A stretch of DNA of 64,000 nt from Perognathus longimembris pacificus (Eukaryota; Chordata; Mammalia; Rodentia; Heteromyidae). A model generated the notes under the pieces. It did not search any database. It was not told the origin of the DNA and saw nothing but the letters and a program-made list of their open reading frames with translations. Shown piece after piece: positions 44,936 to 56,915 of the stretch (positions are counted from its first letter, which is position 1; every line of letters starts with the position of its first letter). The stretch lies in the NCBI RefSeq assembly GCF_023159225.1, contig NC_063166.1, forward strand, positions 80,203,503-80,267,502, written 5' to 3'. The position numbers and the translations under genes are program-made.

Positions 44936-45484
44936 TCTTTCTGGAGCTCTTACTGTGTACAAGTCCTATTCCCATAGCTGGGACCTCAGGACTTGTCCCC
45001 CCATACAAGTAAATGTCTAATAGAAAAAGAAAATAATTTGCATAGAGAGAGAGGTTCCATGGTGACATCTGTGTTATAAAAGCAAAATTCTGACTCTGGG
45101 AATTGGGACCACATAAATGTGGGTGGTTAGAAGAGATATCTTGGAAGCAGGGACATGGTGGATACCAGATGCCAGGTGTTCAGTGCCAGGTTAATCCCTT
45201 TTCCTTGCTTGGGCTCTTCATACCAAGCACAGAGGCTCTCTCAAGGTCATGTAGAGGCCATGTCTGGCTGAAAGTCAGCTCTCCCTGCCTCCAAGCCCAT
45301 GCAGTCCTCCCGCTGGAGTTGGTCTGCAATAGCCACAGTGATTTGCCGAAGAAGTCTCACGGCTCCCATGAGTCCCCTTCCGCAGGTGGGATAGGCTATA
45401 CCTGGAGGGGGATTTTGAGAGCATCAACCGACAGTGCTGCCTTTAGGGGCAAACTCTAATAGACCCCCTCGCTCAAAGACTGTA

Positions 45485-45520
45485 ACACACACACACACAC
45501 TCACACACACACACACTCAC
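45485..45520. repeat. Interrupted (CA)n microsatellite
   Basis: CA runs broken twice by a T. Confidence 0.95.
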
Positions 45521-45549
45521 ATCTTCAGTGTTCGTCATGCGTACTAATG

Positions 45550-46130
45550 TGTATTCATGTATTTATTTAGCAAATATTGACTGTGTACCTACTCTGTGCT
45601 GGCTAGATGTTCTCAGTGCTAAAGATGACTGAAGAAAAGAAAAAAAACTTCCCTGTCCTTGCCCAGCTATAATATTCCTGAGAATGAGACCAAAAAAAAA
45701 ATTGAATGTGCAAATAATATATCATAGGATGTTGAATAGTGCTAATTGCATTTCATAAAATAAATCAGAATTACTGGGTTAGAGAAGGAGGGGAGGGTGA
45801 CCCTTTTAAATAGAGAGGTCAGGCTAGTATTTCTGGAGTGATGATTTGATCAGATCTGAACACAAAGTGAAGGACTAGCCAAGCGCAGGGCTCGGAGAAG
45901 CAGTCCGGGCAGAGGATGCAGGAGACAGACACTGTGGGCCTGGCCCCAGGATGGACTTGTGTAGGCAAGGAAGTCATGGGAGGCCCTTGGCTGCATGAGC
46001 TAAGGAAGGGGAGAGGGAACGGAAACCAGGACAGGTAGGAAGGAAGGGATGGGATCCCAGTGTCGGGGCTCAGGCAAGAAAGTGGTGTGATTTGACAGTG
46101 TAGGGGTTGGAATAAGGATCTAATTGTGTT
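45550..46130 (-). mobile_element. L2 LINE 3' relic, reverse orientation
   Basis: 'agcaaatattgactgtgtacctactctgtgctgg' at the start, 'cttccctgtccttgcccagct', 'agatctgaacacaaagtgaagg' and later 'gtggtgtgatttgac' reproduce about 580 bases of reversed L2 3' sequence in order. The longest ancient LINE piece in the window. Confidence 0.75.
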
Positions 46131-47274
46131 ATTAGTGGGACATGGGCCCAGTGTTTGTATCAAAAGGTGGTGGTGGTTTTTGGACATGTTCTCCCACCCA
46201 GAGTAATATACAGCCCCAGCTGATGGTAACAGGGGGCTAAGACAGCAGGCAGCACCCAGTCCTGATGCCTGGTGCTGTGAGAATAGGATACTGCACCCCT
46301 CCCATTTTAATGGTGGTCATTAGATCATGTGATGGGGTAAAACTCCAGGGACCAGCCCGGCATTGGTAAGGCGTCTCCCTGGTACAAGGATGGTCCTCCT
46401 GGCATTTTTTTTTCCTTTTATGTAGGAATTCTGGGAGAGATCTAGGCAACTGAATTGAACCTGGGTACCAATTTGGTACTAGGTAACTATTTCTAAAAGA
46501 ATGAATAAATATGTATGTAAATCAGTATCTAAGAAATTATATTGGTGTATGATTTTTGTATTCTAAATAACCGTGTTTTGAAGGCAAGGACCTCTTCAAC
46601 ACATTTTAAATGATCGGCAGATGTCTATACCAATTATAACCATAGCTGGGCTTTGGCTATGAATCCAGTTAGAAGACATGAATGACAAGTAGGCTGATGT
46701 TCTTAACACACTTGTGCTTTGTGCATCCTAACATTGCGTGCCTTCTGTGGAGGCGCAGAAGTACCTCTTAGTGGGATAGACATGGGTGTCTGTAAGGAGG
46801 GGCGGTGGTGCCCCTTAGCGGGATACCCATCTACTCATCTGACGGCAATGTGTGCTGATCACCTGGGTTTGTAGACTTCTTCGTGACACCTAGAACCCCC
46901 GATGGAGAAGTGGATAGACCCCTGAAGGTACAGAGACAGAGAGAGAAGCCTTCCTCCTGACCCCAAGGCTCAGCTTCTCTGTGTTCTTTCCAGTGCCTTC
47001 CCGACCCCGCCCCATGTGAGCCCTTAACCCTCAGGTCGTGGCGGCCCTGCCCCCTGCCCCCTTGGGAGATGGCCCTCCCTGAAGGCCCAGGTTGGCTGAC
47101 CTCAGGGGGTTGTTAAGATAATAGGAGAAGCCTATTGGCTGTTTCCTGGTAACACCTTCTTCTCTTTTAATTGTCACTTCCACCTAAGTGCTTGACAGCA
47201 GGTGGCAGGGAGGCCGGCTGAATCCGGTTAAGGTATTATCATAGGACAGAGAGATTTGGGATCCTTGAGAGTGC
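46131..47274. other. Unique intronic DNA
   Basis: No exon or repeat family recognised. 47,025-47,075 is a short GC-rich patch. Confidence 0.3.
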
Positions 47275-47770
47275 CATTATTTAACAAATATGACTGAAGG
47301 TTGACTGTGTATCAGGTACTATGAATGATGTGAGAACCGCAGCCCTGAATCTATCAACCTGGCAAAGCATGTGCCTCCTTGGAGATTTAATTTAGTGTGT
47401 GGGCAGGCAGGGGACCGGCCAGCAGGTAAGTCCCAGTGTCAGGCAGCAGGATTGGCAGTGAAGAAGATGAAAAGAGGGTGAGAAGAGTTCATTGTGTTGG
47501 GTATGATGGTCAGGAAAGATCCCTCTCCTCACTGCAAATGTGATCTCCACACTGGATCCTGAGCAAAGAGGCCAGGAAGGAAGGACACGCCCCTCCCCAG
47601 GGGAAGACAGCCTGGCATGGCTCCGAGTCCAGGACCGGAGCTTGCTGAGAACAAGCGATCAGTGAGGGCGCAGGGTGGTGGAGCAGAGGAGGCTGCAGAG
47701 TTGCCATGAGGAGCCGGGGTCCCCATTGAGATGGGCAGCCGGGAGGATAAAGGAGCAGAGACAAGATCCG
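47275..47770 (-). mobile_element. L2 LINE 3' relic, reverse orientation
   Basis: 'tatttaacaaatatgactgaagg', 'tgactgtgtatcaggtacta', 'gatggtcaggaaagatccc' and the following GA-rich part match reversed L2 order. It parallels the relic at 45550. Confidence 0.65.
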
Positions 47771-48289
47771 ACAGGTTCACCTGAGATAGCTCAAGCGGCC
47801 GTACTATTGACTGAACACCAAAGGTAGAAACAAGTGGACCCATCAGGAGCCTCCCTTCTCAATCCAGAAGCAAAGCCTGGGGTGGCAGGGGACAGATAGA
47901 TGGTGGAGGAGACGGAGATCTTGGCCAGAGAGGAAACCAGGGCCACAGGTTGCCGGATGAGAGAAAGAAGATGCTAGTGAAAGCTAGCTATGTAAATTCC
48001 GAGTCTGTGTCTTTAGTTACTCGATTCTTCGCTTCTCTTTTGCGCTTTCCTCCTCTGGCAGTTACGAGAGGGGTCTCAAAAGGATTTGTCGTTGTCTGAG
48101 CAACAGTGGAAATGAGGAACGGCATTTAGACCTGCATTTATTCTAGGATGGGGGTGCAGGGGGAGGGGCCACGCTGCCCCAAGTGCACTTCCTGGAGTCC
48201 CGGAATTGTGTCCTCACTCATACCCCACCCACAGTGAGCGATGGGGCCCCAGGACCTGGGAATCAGACCAACTCCCCCGGGGCCACGTC

Positions 48290-48425
48290 CTTGTACAGAC
48301 CTCATAAGAGGAGTCCTCTCATTGGGTTTTTATGAGGATTCATTGAGATAAATCAAATAAGATGCTTAGCACAGAGCCTCGTACACAGTGAATGGTCAAT
48401 AAATTTGAGTCATTACATTAACAAG
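48290..48425 (+). mobile_element. MIR SINE relic (first of three)
   Basis: 'tttttatgaggattcattgag', 'gatgcttagcacagagcctc' and 'gaatggtcaataaatttgag' match the 3' half of MIR. Confidence 0.75.
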
Positions 48426-48434
48426 TTAATAATC

Positions 48435-48595
48435 CCATCCACGCCTTCATTGCCTTATTGGTAGAATAAAGATAATAAAAGTTCCCTCCTTCTCAGAACT
48501 GTTGAGAGAAGTAAAGGAGGAAAACCAGCCAAGCACTTGGGACAATCGTGTCTTGTACCTAGTAAGTGCTCAATAAATGTGAAATGACTAGCATC
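48435..48595 (+). mobile_element. MIR SINE relic (second of three)
   Basis: 'cattgccttattggtagaataaagataataa', 'cagaactgttgagag' and 'agtaagtgctcaataaatg' match the MIR core and 3' end. Confidence 0.75.
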
Positions 48596-48649
48596 TTCTC
48601 TGTGACTCTGAGCTTGAGATCATGGTGGCGCGACATTGTATCTCCTTAC

Positions 48650-48720
48650 TTTGGGGGTCCGCAAGACCTGGCGTACAGTTGGCACTCCATAAATATGGCT
48701 TGCAGAAAAGTAAGATGGTG
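48650..48720 (+). mobile_element. MIR/L2 3'-end fragment (third of three)
   Basis: 'gacctggcgtacagttggcactccataaatatgg' matches the shared MIR/L2 3' terminus. Confidence 0.55.
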
Positions 48721-50183
48721 ACTTGGTTATTAGGAGTGGAGGGGAAGAATCGAGGAGAAGGGCAAGGACTACTGTCCATGAGCTCAAACTCCCATTTCTG
48801 AAAAGTTCTAACGGGTCCATCCCTCAACATTTTTCAACCCACAGTTTTTCCATCCTGATCCATCATTCCACTGGAGACAGACGGCTCTAAGTAGCACTGA
48901 GTGACCAGGTAGCAGCGTTGTCAATAAATAGTATTTTCAGTGTCATTTCAGCCCCTCTGGTCACATCTAGAGGCAAGTCTGGGTTTCGTTTTAGCCTGTG
49001 ATAATCGCCTCTCTCCTGCTTGTTTATAAGAAAGAGTCGACCTCAGGCACCGTGATCTGAGCCAGGAACACAATCCACGGAAAACATGAAATTAAAATCT
49101 GAGACTGTCGTTTTCTGATTGTCATCAACGGACACCAAGTGAGAGCACGCTTTTTCACCAACTGTGATGGGGGGCAGTGACTTCACTTTGGTTTTAAAAA
49201 TGAAATTATTTCAGCCGATCAAACAGAGAATCATTTTAAAGGAGCACATAAAGAAGTCATTGAGAGGGTGGGTGCTGCACTAATTGGGGGTGTAGGGGCA
49301 GCTTAGGTCTAGGAATGCCTTAGATGCCAGGACCCAGAGCGCTCGCTGCCCAGGTCAACACAAACTCCCGGAAGACAGAGGCTTTCATTGACAACTTCAA
49401 AACACGTTGCAAACCGGAAGGAGCCTCCCCTCCCAGGCCGTCAGAGGGAAACTGGGAAGTCTTCAGTCTCCCAGGGAATTCCAAAAACACGCGGGGCCTG
49501 AGATCAGCCCAGAGCTTGAGTCCTGGAGATTCTGATTGCTATAGGATGACAGGGTGCAGTCCTTGAACCTAAGGCTCTGCAAGCAAAGCCTCTACTGTGG
49601 TTTGAGTGACGGCATAGAGGAGGGAGATTCCGTGTACACGCAATTGCGCAGGTACACGTTCTCTTACTCACTTCTGCACCATGCCAGAGCACTTACCTCT
49701 TTAAAAAAAAAAAATTGGCTTGAGGAGTCCATTTTCAGTTTTGGCCGTTAGTCAAAAGGGGGAAAAAAATGTGAGTGGTCTCTCTCTTCACTCTTCCTTT
49801 CTCTCGGAAATTGCTTGTGTTTTTAGAAATGGTAGGGACCATATACCCTATTATATTTCAACAGGGAAATGCACCCATTTATGCATTTTATCTACCTGAT
49901 CTCAGCATCGAGCATCTCAGCCCGGAGAATGAGTCTGTTAAGAAGGAGAAAAGAGGTCTAGGGAAAGGATGAGGTGTTGGCTGGGTATGCTGAAGTTCCT
50001 GGGTTCTATTCCCAGCAGACATGTAAAGAGCACTTGGCCCACTGACCCAAGAGAAACAAAAAGAACCTCCAGCCATGGTTCTATTTCTTAGACTTTATAA
50101 AATTCTGGAAATTCTATAGAATGAGAGAGCAAAACTAACAAAAATATTTGCCATTTGGATCTCTCACTTTCTTGTTCGTTTGG
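48721..50183. other. Unique intronic DNA
   Basis: 49,495-49,560 ('cctggagattctgattgct') may be a MER5 fragment. 49,080-49,270 is repeat-free. No exon supported. Confidence 0.3.
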
Positions 50184-50393
50184 TTTTTTTTTTTTTTTTT
50201 TGCCAGTCCTGGGCCTTGGACTCAGGGCCTGAGCACTGTCCCTGGCTTCTTCCCGCTCAAGGCTAGCACTCTGCCACTTAAGCCACAGCGCCACTTCTGG
50301 CCGTTTTCTGCATATGTGGTGCTGGGGAATCGAACCTAGGGCCTCGTGTATCCGAGGCAGGCACTCTTGCCACTAGGCTATATCCCCAGCCCA
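50184..50393 (-). mobile_element. ID-type dimeric SINE, reverse orientation
   Basis: A poly-T tail is followed by 'gccagtcctgggccttggac', 'ccacagcgccacttctggcc', 'gggaatcgaacctagggcc' and 'ctatatccccagcccag'. It is the reverse of the element at 13890. Confidence 0.95.
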
Positions 50394-50614
50394 GTTTTTT
50401 TTAAAACCTGTTTTCTCATGCCTTCTTCCATGATGTATCCCCTTCCTTTTCTTTTCATCTCTTATTCTCCTTCCTTCCCTGATTCCTTTCCAGTAATTCA
50501 TCAGGCATATGCATCCATTTATGTGCTTACAGGTCCTCTTGTCCCATGTCCGTACTAGAATGTACTAGGACCTCTAATGGGAGGAATGGTAATATAGCAC
50601 TGCTCAGAGAGATT

Positions 50615-51099
50615 TTTTTTAAAATTTTTATTGTCAAACTGATGTACAGAGAGGTTGCAGTTTCATACGTTAGGCATTGGATACATTTCTTGTTCTGTTT
50701 GTTACCTCCTCCCTCATTCCCCCTCCTTCCTCCCCCTTTCCCTTTCCCCCCATGAGTTGTTCAGTAGATTTACACTGAACAGTTTTGCAAGTATTGCTTT
50801 TGTAATCGTTTGTCTTTTTTACCCTGTGACTCTCGATTTTGGTATTCCCTTTCAGTTTCCTAGTTCTAATACCAGTATACACGGTTTCCAATGTACTCAG
50901 ATAAGATACAGAGATAGTGCAGGTACAACCACAGGAAGGGCATACAACAGGATCATCAATAATAGAAACTACGGTTTCACATCGCCTGTCGAAAGTAATT
51001 ACAACAGTGAGATAACAGTCGTTTCCATAACATGGAGTTCATTTCACTTAGCGTCATCTTATGTGTTCATAAGGGTATAGCTATTCGGCTCTTGTGATC
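50615..51099 (-). mobile_element. L1-like 3'-end retroposon with 12-base target duplication
   Basis: The element begins with T-rich sequence (its poly(A) tail on the minus strand), then 'tgatgtacagagaggttgcag', a pyrimidine-rich segment and 'ggagttcatttcacttagcg'. A perfect 12-base direct repeat (ctcagagagatt) flanks it at 50603-50614 and 51100-51111. This shows LINE-mediated insertion of a 485-base, presumably 5'-truncated copy. I cannot name the subfamily and see no open reading frame of a LINE in it. Confidence 0.8.
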
Positions 51100-51111
51100 C
51101 TCAGAGAGATT

Positions 51112-52302
51112 CTTGTAAGCCAAGGCCACAGGACCACACTGAGTGACAGCTAAGGTTTACGGAGCTGGGTGGCATTCAGATTGTTCATTTGCAGCCTCTC
51201 TAGCATGTCACCCTACAGGCTGGAGACTCTCACCACTGACCCACTGAAGAGAGACTGAAACTGAGTCTTGGGAATGGCCGTCTTTTGCTTGAAACTCAGG
51301 TACTAGGGTCCGAGGTTTTGTCGCTCCTTCACGTAATTAAGGTTTACTGTAAAGAGCCCGATAAATCAACACGCACAGGCCGCCACAGAGACATGGGGGC
51401 CGAGGGCAGGCACCGAAATGTAGTGTTTTTCCTCAGCTGAAAGTGAGTGGAAGGGACGATAAATTTAAAAATATCATCCTTCTTGTCTAAATCCCCAACA
51501 GATTTTTAAGACTTGAGTCTGGGATGATTAAAAAATTCTTTTAAAGATTTGTTTTCAACTTCTTTCCACAATCACATTGTTCTCTCTCTTAAAAAAAAAT
51601 CTAGTCTTGTCTTATTAAATTTAAGTAGAAAAGCAAAAAAAAAAAAAATCCCACAGAGGCCCCAACATGTCCATCTGGGGTGTGTCAGCCCTCCGTTATC
51701 GCTGAGGAGAGGGCTCGGAGTCAGGCTCCACTCAGCTGTTGCTCATAAATCTCCCGTGGGCTCCGGCATGGCTCTTCCAGGCCATCAGAGCGCTGGAACA
51801 CATGAAGCAACGAGGCCCCATTATTTATTTTAGCAAACGCAGAGCTCCCCTAGCAGATCCCTCCTCGATGGTCCATCATAATATTTATGGCCAGGCCCTC
51901 TGAAGATGTCTCTCATTTGTAAGTATTTAATTGTAGGTGACACTTAAAGGATGACTGAATAATAGGGAGGAAAAAGAGATGGCGCCAAAATTCACCGGGG
52001 TCATATCTCAGAGGGAGAAGGTCACCTGAGACAGAAATTATGATATGATCTCTCTTGAAAAACACCGAAGTGAGTGTTTCTAGTTATTGCTGGTGATAAC
52101 TTACGTAGTTTTTAACAATATAAGGGTTGAGCTTTTGTTTCTGGTTTGTATTTTATTGGGATTTTTTTTGTTTTGTTTGTTTGACATTTGAAACCAGCCT
52201 TTGTAATGATACAAAGTTTGGTAAGCTGTCTAGTCAAGGATTTTGGAGTTATTTTAATGAGAAATCAAATGAAATGATCGTCCTCTCTGATCTCTTTTGC
52301 TT
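51112..52302. other. Unique intronic DNA with a candidate regulatory block
   Basis: 51,830-52,020 ('cataatatttatggcc', 'aagtatttaattgtaggtg') is repeat-free and enhancer-like in texture. No exon supported. Confidence 0.3.
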
Positions 52303-52491
52303 TCTTTTTTTGATCAATGGTGGGGCTTGAACTCAGGGGCCTGAGCACCACTTCTAGTTTTTAAATGGTTAATTGGAGAGAAGAGTCTCATGGGAACTTC
52401 TCTGCTCAGGCTGGCTTCGAACTGCTGTCCTCAGATCTCAGCCTCCTGAAGGAGTAGCTAGGATTATGGGCATGATCTACCAGCACCTGGC
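52303..52491 (-). mobile_element. B1-ID composite SINE, reverse orientation
   Basis: 'ggggcttgaactcaggggcc', 'aggctggcttcgaactgctg', 'tcagcctcctgaaggagtagc' and 'caccagc'-type end. Lacks most of the ID middle, so truncated or rearranged. Confidence 0.85.
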
Positions 52492-52654
52492 TTTCCAATC
52501 TTCTTAAGTATTTCTTTATAGTATTGGGTAGACTCTCCAATCAGATGGAATACAGGGGAGAAAGAGCTACCGAATAAGATGAGTTTGTTTCAATTGATCA
52601 ATACATTTCAGCTATCTAAGGAGTTAGTCTTTTAATGAAGTGAAGTCCTCTTTG

Positions 52655-52805
52655 AACAACTTGAATCTGGGCCTGCTTCTTATAAAGTAAACAAAAGCCG
52701 ATTGCTCACTTCCAAGGGCTACTGTGAGGATTTAGGAAATGGATACTAAGTTCTTAAGAAGAATGCTTGGTGCCAAACAGGCAGTAAACAAAGGTAGCTA
52801 TTACG
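52655..52805 (+). mobile_element. MIR SINE relic
   Basis: 'ctactgtgaggatttaggaaatgg' and 'atgcttggtgccaaacaggcagtaaac' match the MIR 3' half. Confidence 0.65.
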
Positions 52806-53462
52806 TCTCTATCTCCAGAGAAAGACACTATTAAGAATTTGGTGTGCATAGTTTCCATTATTTATAGATTTATGTGCAGGTATATGTAGTTAGGAGCAAG
52901 GATACTCTTTTACATATTTTTAAAAATTTTTGTATAAATGTTTCATGCTGTAGTTTTGCAAATTTTTAAACTCCAGGGTTAAGACTGTATTCGAGTAGCT
53001 GAGTAAGCAGGAATAAAAAGGAGAATTAAAAAAATAGACATAACTAATTCTAGTTTGTATGCTTCATAATATACCACCATACGCATATGTGTTTTTTTTT
53101 ATTAATTTCTCAGCTTTGTAAATAGACATTTAGCATGTTTTACATTTTCCACTACCATACATAATCCTGTATTGAATATTCTTGGAAACTTTTATAATTG
53201 TCACATAAGTAATTTATGTAGAGAAAAAGAGCTGTGAGAATTTTTACTGCATTTAGCAGGGGAATCATTTGAGAAAAATAAATGTTATGGAAAGTGCTAA
53301 TATTTCCTACTTGGAACATTCCTGGTGCGTTCGCTGGCATGTGTGCAGCTCTACAAACAAAAGTAAAACTGCTTAATTTGCACCTAGTAGGCCCTTGGTA
53401 AGTGTCCATGTGAAGTAGGTAAACTGAAGGCAAACACAGTATGTTAGTTATCTCAGTGACAG
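52806..53462. other. AT-rich intronic DNA
   Basis: May include an old unclassified repeat at 52,900-53,330. No exon supported. Confidence 0.3.
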
Positions 53463-53463
53463 A

Positions 53464-53590
53464 GCCAGGCGTGGTGGTGCAGGTGTGTAATACCAGCTCT
53501 GAGAACCTTGAGGCAAGGGGATTTGGAAGTTGGGCTTTCAAGGGCTACATGCACAGTTTCATCTCAAGTAGACCAAGGGGCAAGGAACAG
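53464..53590 (+). mobile_element. Diverged B1 SINE
   Basis: 'gccaggcgtggtggtgcagg' and 'ttgaggcaaggggatttgg', then a degraded 3' part. Confidence 0.75.
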
Positions 53591-56509
53591 AACGGGGTGG
53601 GGGGGGTGGGAAGAGAAGCATGAATAGCACCGAACAAGCTGTGTTTGTCCTCAGTGAGTCCTGGATTGCGCGAAGAGATGGAGTGTTGTTAATTGTGCGT
53701 GGATGGGAGGGTCCCCAGAAAGAGCAGCTCAAAGATTTCTGTTTGTCTTACAGACTGAATCATTAACAAAACTCCATCCTGCAGCTTCGCAGTGTAAGTG
53801 GGTAAACTTTGGTTGAAAGTAGTTTAGCAAATATGCATTGGGGCTCCCTGCTATTTGCTGGGGGTGGGAGAAACAGAAGCCAGGGGGGAACCCGAGGCTC
53901 CGGGGGGGGGTGTGTGTGTGTGTGGTTCCAGACGCTTTGCCTAGTGAAAGCCATCACCATCCAAAGGCCGAGAAGGGTTAGTTCCTCCAAGCTGGGTAGA
54001 CTGCGTGTGTATTTTGAGTGTGTCTGGGGACTGTGGTCTGCTCTGTGCAGCGGATCATGGCATACGTGTGCATGTCACGTGATGCATGTCTGCAGCAGAT
54101 ATGTTGTGGGCAGTAGTGAGGGGGGGGGTTGGAGGATGTCTTATCATACATGAACCTTTATTATAGATGAGTGTGGTGTTTGTAGACTTGGTGTACACAC
54201 ACGTGTGTGTGTGCGTGTGCATGCACCTGTGTGTTCTTGCCCAGGCTAAGTACATAGAAGGGTTAAGAAGACTTTCCATGGCCTTTTCTGAGGCGCGCTC
54301 GTGAGACACACCCTGCTCCCTGGGCAGCAGCCCTGAGGACAGGAAGACAGAACTCCCCGCTCAGGGAAGCAAGTCCTGGCTGAGAAGTTGGTGACATGTA
54401 GATAGTTCTGGAAGGTAGGCCCCACACTGTATTGTAACTTCCACTTCCTTCTCCGCCCTCCTCCCCAGATGACAGGACAGATCATGTCGGGCTCCTCATC
54501 CATGTTCTGGGGTGGGGGGTGCATTTCATTTGGCAGTGTCTAGAACACAATATGTGTTTTGGTCGCAAGCAGGAATGAACAAATGAGTGAATGAATGAAT
54601 GGGCACTGACCCCTGGTTTGGAGTGTCTGGCTCATTGGCTGTACAGGTTGTTCACACCCAGGAGGCTGAATGGAGCAGGATCTTAGCAAATGCTTTTGAA
54701 TGGATACGTAAATGCAAACACATTATACACACAGTGTTTGCTTATCTCAGAGGCAGCCTAGCTGGGTAAGAAAGCCGTTTCCCAGTGGGGTTTTCATTCT
54801 TCCTTCCCCATCCCTCAGGAGCGCCTTGCCTGCAGTCCCTTTGGTTTAATTATTGTTCTTTAAGATCAGCGTGACAGCCCTTCTGTTTACTGTCAAAGTG
54901 TAGCTGCAGAAGGAGAAATGAAAAAAAAAAAGAGGGGGGGGAACCTTCACAATCTAGGTACAAGATTTCTCTCCGAAGTTATTTCTCTATTTCTCTTTAA
55001 GAGAGGTGAAAGGAAGGTGGAAAATTTGGAGGCCTAAGTTTCCAAACTTGCCAAACACATAAACCAACAGGATCGTGTGGCCCCTTTCATAAATGTTTAA
55101 TAAGTTTTATCATCTTGTGACTAAGGTTAAACAAATGTGAGTCCTTTGAGGAATTATTTACTGGAAGCAAAGTTATAGCGTCAACATCTGTGTTTCCAAT
55201 CACTTAGATGAAGAATAGATCAAATAAATCATGAGCTAGCTCCACAAAATAACTTTTACATTATCATCTCCACAGAAGAATAATGTAGACAACTCTTTTC
55301 AATGCCCTCTCTATTGGAATTTAGATTTTTTTTCCGTAGTCCTTTCGCTCTCTTTCTGTTTTAAAAAAATATTAATTTCATTATCTTCAGAGAATCCGCC
55401 TTCACTTTATTTTTGGTGGAAGTTACCATAAAAAATATGCACAATAGATGGAGTGAAAAAAATTCTCCCAGAGAATCTGGCTGTTTCAGCCAACATTCTC
55501 ATTTGGGAGTAAGCTAACAGTTCCAATATATAACATCCATATAATTTAACCTCATAAATTTATTCTTTTTCACAGTGATGTAATGGGGAGACTGACCTGG
55601 AGTTTGTGAATGTTCCCTGCTCAGTACGTTCCCCTGGGTAGCATAACATGGTAGACGTATTTTCTGTGCCCTGAATATAACCAATTCTTACATTTCCTGT
55701 GGACTGACCTGTTAGTACTTATTACTAACTCCAAGTTCTTATTGGAACATCTCAGGATCATGGAGATGATTTCAAGCATGCAACAATGCACTGTGTGTGG
55801 TTTTCTGTTTTATTTTTCTTTTTGTATTCTTTACAACAACAAAACAAACTGATCTGGTTCTCATGTTACACCCCAGGCTTCAGACACCCATTCCACAAGG
55901 GATGTTTTGTGCTTTGGCTTAACTCTGAATTCTCCGTTGCACTTTGACAAATAAAATAAACAGCAGCACTTGTTTGTGGCTCCATTTTAAGTTCTCGGGC
56001 ACATATCTTAAACTGCTCTCTGGGAATGAGGAGAGGATTTTGGGAAATGTGAATGAGGAGTCCCTCCCCCCCAAATAAGATAGTAGTCATTGAAACTTAA
56101 ACCTTCTTTATTAAAAGAAAAAAAAACCTTAATGAAAATGATGAGGGGAAGGGCTTCCTATAGTTTGCTCAGTCATAAAAACAACAGCTGTGACACATCA
56201 TGTTCTCAGCACACCAATTTGTAGATGGAGATGTTTTAATTTTCTATGAGAAAAACACATGGCAGAAATCAAAGGCAGCACTCCACCTCCGCAAGCCTGC
56301 AGGAAAAATCTTTGGGGTGTGGGCTTGAGTTTGAAGCTTGTTGGGCTAAAGTCCATGGTATGCATAGATCTTTCAGGTACAGATCTCATTCCAAAGATGA
56401 GAGGGAAGAGCTTGGAAACTTCAAGGAAGAAGGAAGGGTGGATAGAACAAATGAATTAGTGGAAGATGAGTTCTCCAAAGGGATTAGCCATGTGTATGTG
56501 AGAGTTATT
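53591..56509. other. Unique intronic DNA with AT-rich candidate element
   Basis: Contains G/TG simple sequence at 53,904-53,924 and TG-rich sequence at 54,180-54,235. 54,530-54,600 resembles an L2 3' end. 55,060-55,570 is long, AT-rich and repeat-free ('tgtttaataagttttatc', 'gatcaaataaatcatgagc') and is a candidate conserved block. No exon supported. Confidence 0.3.
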
Positions 56510-56650
56510 CTTTCCTTCACTCACAGATATTTCTTAATTTCTATTGTTTTCAAGACCCTGTGCAGTGTGTCAGGGCTGTAAGCATAGACAAAGCACAGAT
56601 CCTGTCTTCAGGGTTTGCAATGGAATGTGCAGATGAAATCCAGGCATTGA
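56510..56650 (-). mobile_element. L2 LINE 3'-end relic, reverse orientation
   Basis: 'cactcacagatatttcttaat', 'cctgtgcagtgtgtcagg' and 'cacagatcctgtcttcagg' follow reversed L2 3' order. Confidence 0.55.
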
Positions 56651-56675
56651 GAAAAGGCTCAGAGAGTGTTATCTG

Positions 56676-56915
56676 GACGAATGATGGATGGATGCATGTT
56701 GAATGGATGGGTGGATGAATGATGGATGACGGGTAGATGAATGAATGGATGATGGATGATCCATGGGCGGATGAATGATGGATAGATGATGATGGACAGA
56801 TGACAAATGGATGGATGTTGGATGGATGATAGATGGAAAGATGTGTAGATGACAGATGGAAGGGTATGTGGATGATGGATAGATAGGTGATGGATGGATG
56901 GATGGTGAGTGTATG
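56676..56915. repeat. (GGAT/GATG)n degenerate array
   Basis: About 240 bases of GATGGATG-type units with GAATGATGG interruptions. It resembles the array at 16911. Confidence 0.95.
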
